Origin: Eubacteriales bacterium
Lineage (GTDB): Bacteria; Bacillota; Clostridia; Lachnospirales; Lachnospiraceae
Direction: 5' to 3'
DNA: 62,886 nt
NCBI GenBank assembly: GCA_030536755.1
Contig: JAUNPJ010000011.1
Location: forward strand, 1 to 62,886
The notes beneath the pieces are model-generated. The model did not search any database, was not told where the DNA came from, and worked only from the letters and a program-made list of their open reading frames with translations. A program made the translations under genes and the position numbers. This document shows, piece after piece, positions 62,734 to 62,886 of this stretch (its first letter is position 1; every line of letters starts with the position of its first letter).

Positions 62734-62886
62734 TTATAATCTAATCTCATTCCTATATAGTAGCAAAAAATCTTCTGCTTTTTCCGCAGAGGCAGTAGGC
62801 ACGGAAAAATCTGTGTCAGTCGTATCCTTCCCATCATTTCGCTCCTTTCGGTGATTTGTTTCATAAAAGAGCAAATCCATGCTCCT
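62734..62886 (-). CDS. Possible C-terminal tail of an upstream gene, partial
   Basis: An open minus-strand frame from the right window edge ends at TAA 62734 and reads RSMDLLFYETNHRKERNDGK to EDFLLLYRNEIRL. It could be the end of a regulatory gene upstream of the van operon or a short protein starting at the internal Met. No domain can be recognised. Confidence 0.3.
   Translation of the reverse strand, partial: RSMDLLFYETNHRKERNDGKDTTDTDFSVPTASAEKAEDFLLLYRNEIRL

Noticed and set aside
1-62886. CRISPR arrays
   Set aside because: No regularly spaced repeats with unique spacers and no cas gene were seen.

Overview
The window looks like a chromosomal accessory region of a gut Clostridia bacterium, most likely Lachnospiraceae. 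Supporting signs are strong AGGAGG ribosome binding sites, moderate-to-low GC, a class B sortase with a Cna-B surface protein, Tn1549-like mobilization genes and a vanG-type glycopeptide-resistance operon. Nearly everything is accessory DNA. No core housekeeping gene was recognised.

Layout. 1-2.0 kb: downstream defence-like genes and remnants (a partial HNH-nuclease-like protein, a SAM methyltransferase, small ORFs). 2.0-23.6 kb: one long minus-strand operon, the highlight of the window. It encodes an SF1 helicase, a DrmA-type helicase, a DrmB-type DUF1998 protein, a NERD nuclease-helicase, a Dam-type adenine methylase, a DGQHR (DndB-like) protein, a HEPN-SNF2 (DrmD-like) helicase, an unlisted 32-residue ORF, a giant double-GHKL ATPase and an Mrr nuclease. 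It shares DrmA/DrmB/DrmD/adenine methylase with class 1 DISARM, has no DrmC phospholipase-D protein, and borrows parts typical of Dnd, Dpd and Mrr systems. I read it as a hybrid, DISARM-related anti-phage system.

23.9-47.1 kb: the backbone of a decayed integrative element. In order it has ssb (amber stop), a HIRAN protein, MobC, relaxase, XRE regulator, an ArdC-like antirestriction protein, sortase B, a Cna-B surface protein (frameshifted), a truncated repA and parB/parA/parB. The type IV secretion genes that usually lie between repA and Cna-B are absent, and repA is fused directly to the Cna-B gene at a deletion junction. Cargo inside the backbone: a SAM-riboswitch-controlled 103-residue gene, a MerR-regulated flavodoxin/redox operon, and a self-contained AAA ATPase plus subtilisin operon with phased operator repeats.

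47.1-52.8 kb: a tRNA-Arg(CCU) 3' fragment (probable attachment site), then a tyrosine integrase with excisionase-like genes and a sigma-like gene. A RelBE/ParDE-type toxin-antitoxin pair is bracketed by two copies of the integrase 3' end. 52.8-58.1 kb: a patchwork of remnants with one intact MATE exporter, a broken MATE copy, a DUF6870 protein, small Cys-rich proteins and a lincosamide-type nucleotidyltransferase. 58.1-62.9 kb: the vanY-vanG-vanXY-vanT operon with its leader.

Taken together, the window looks like layered insertions. A conjugative element lost its transfer machinery and became a resident platform for defence, stress and resistance cargo. All functions are inferred from sequence motifs; no database search was run.
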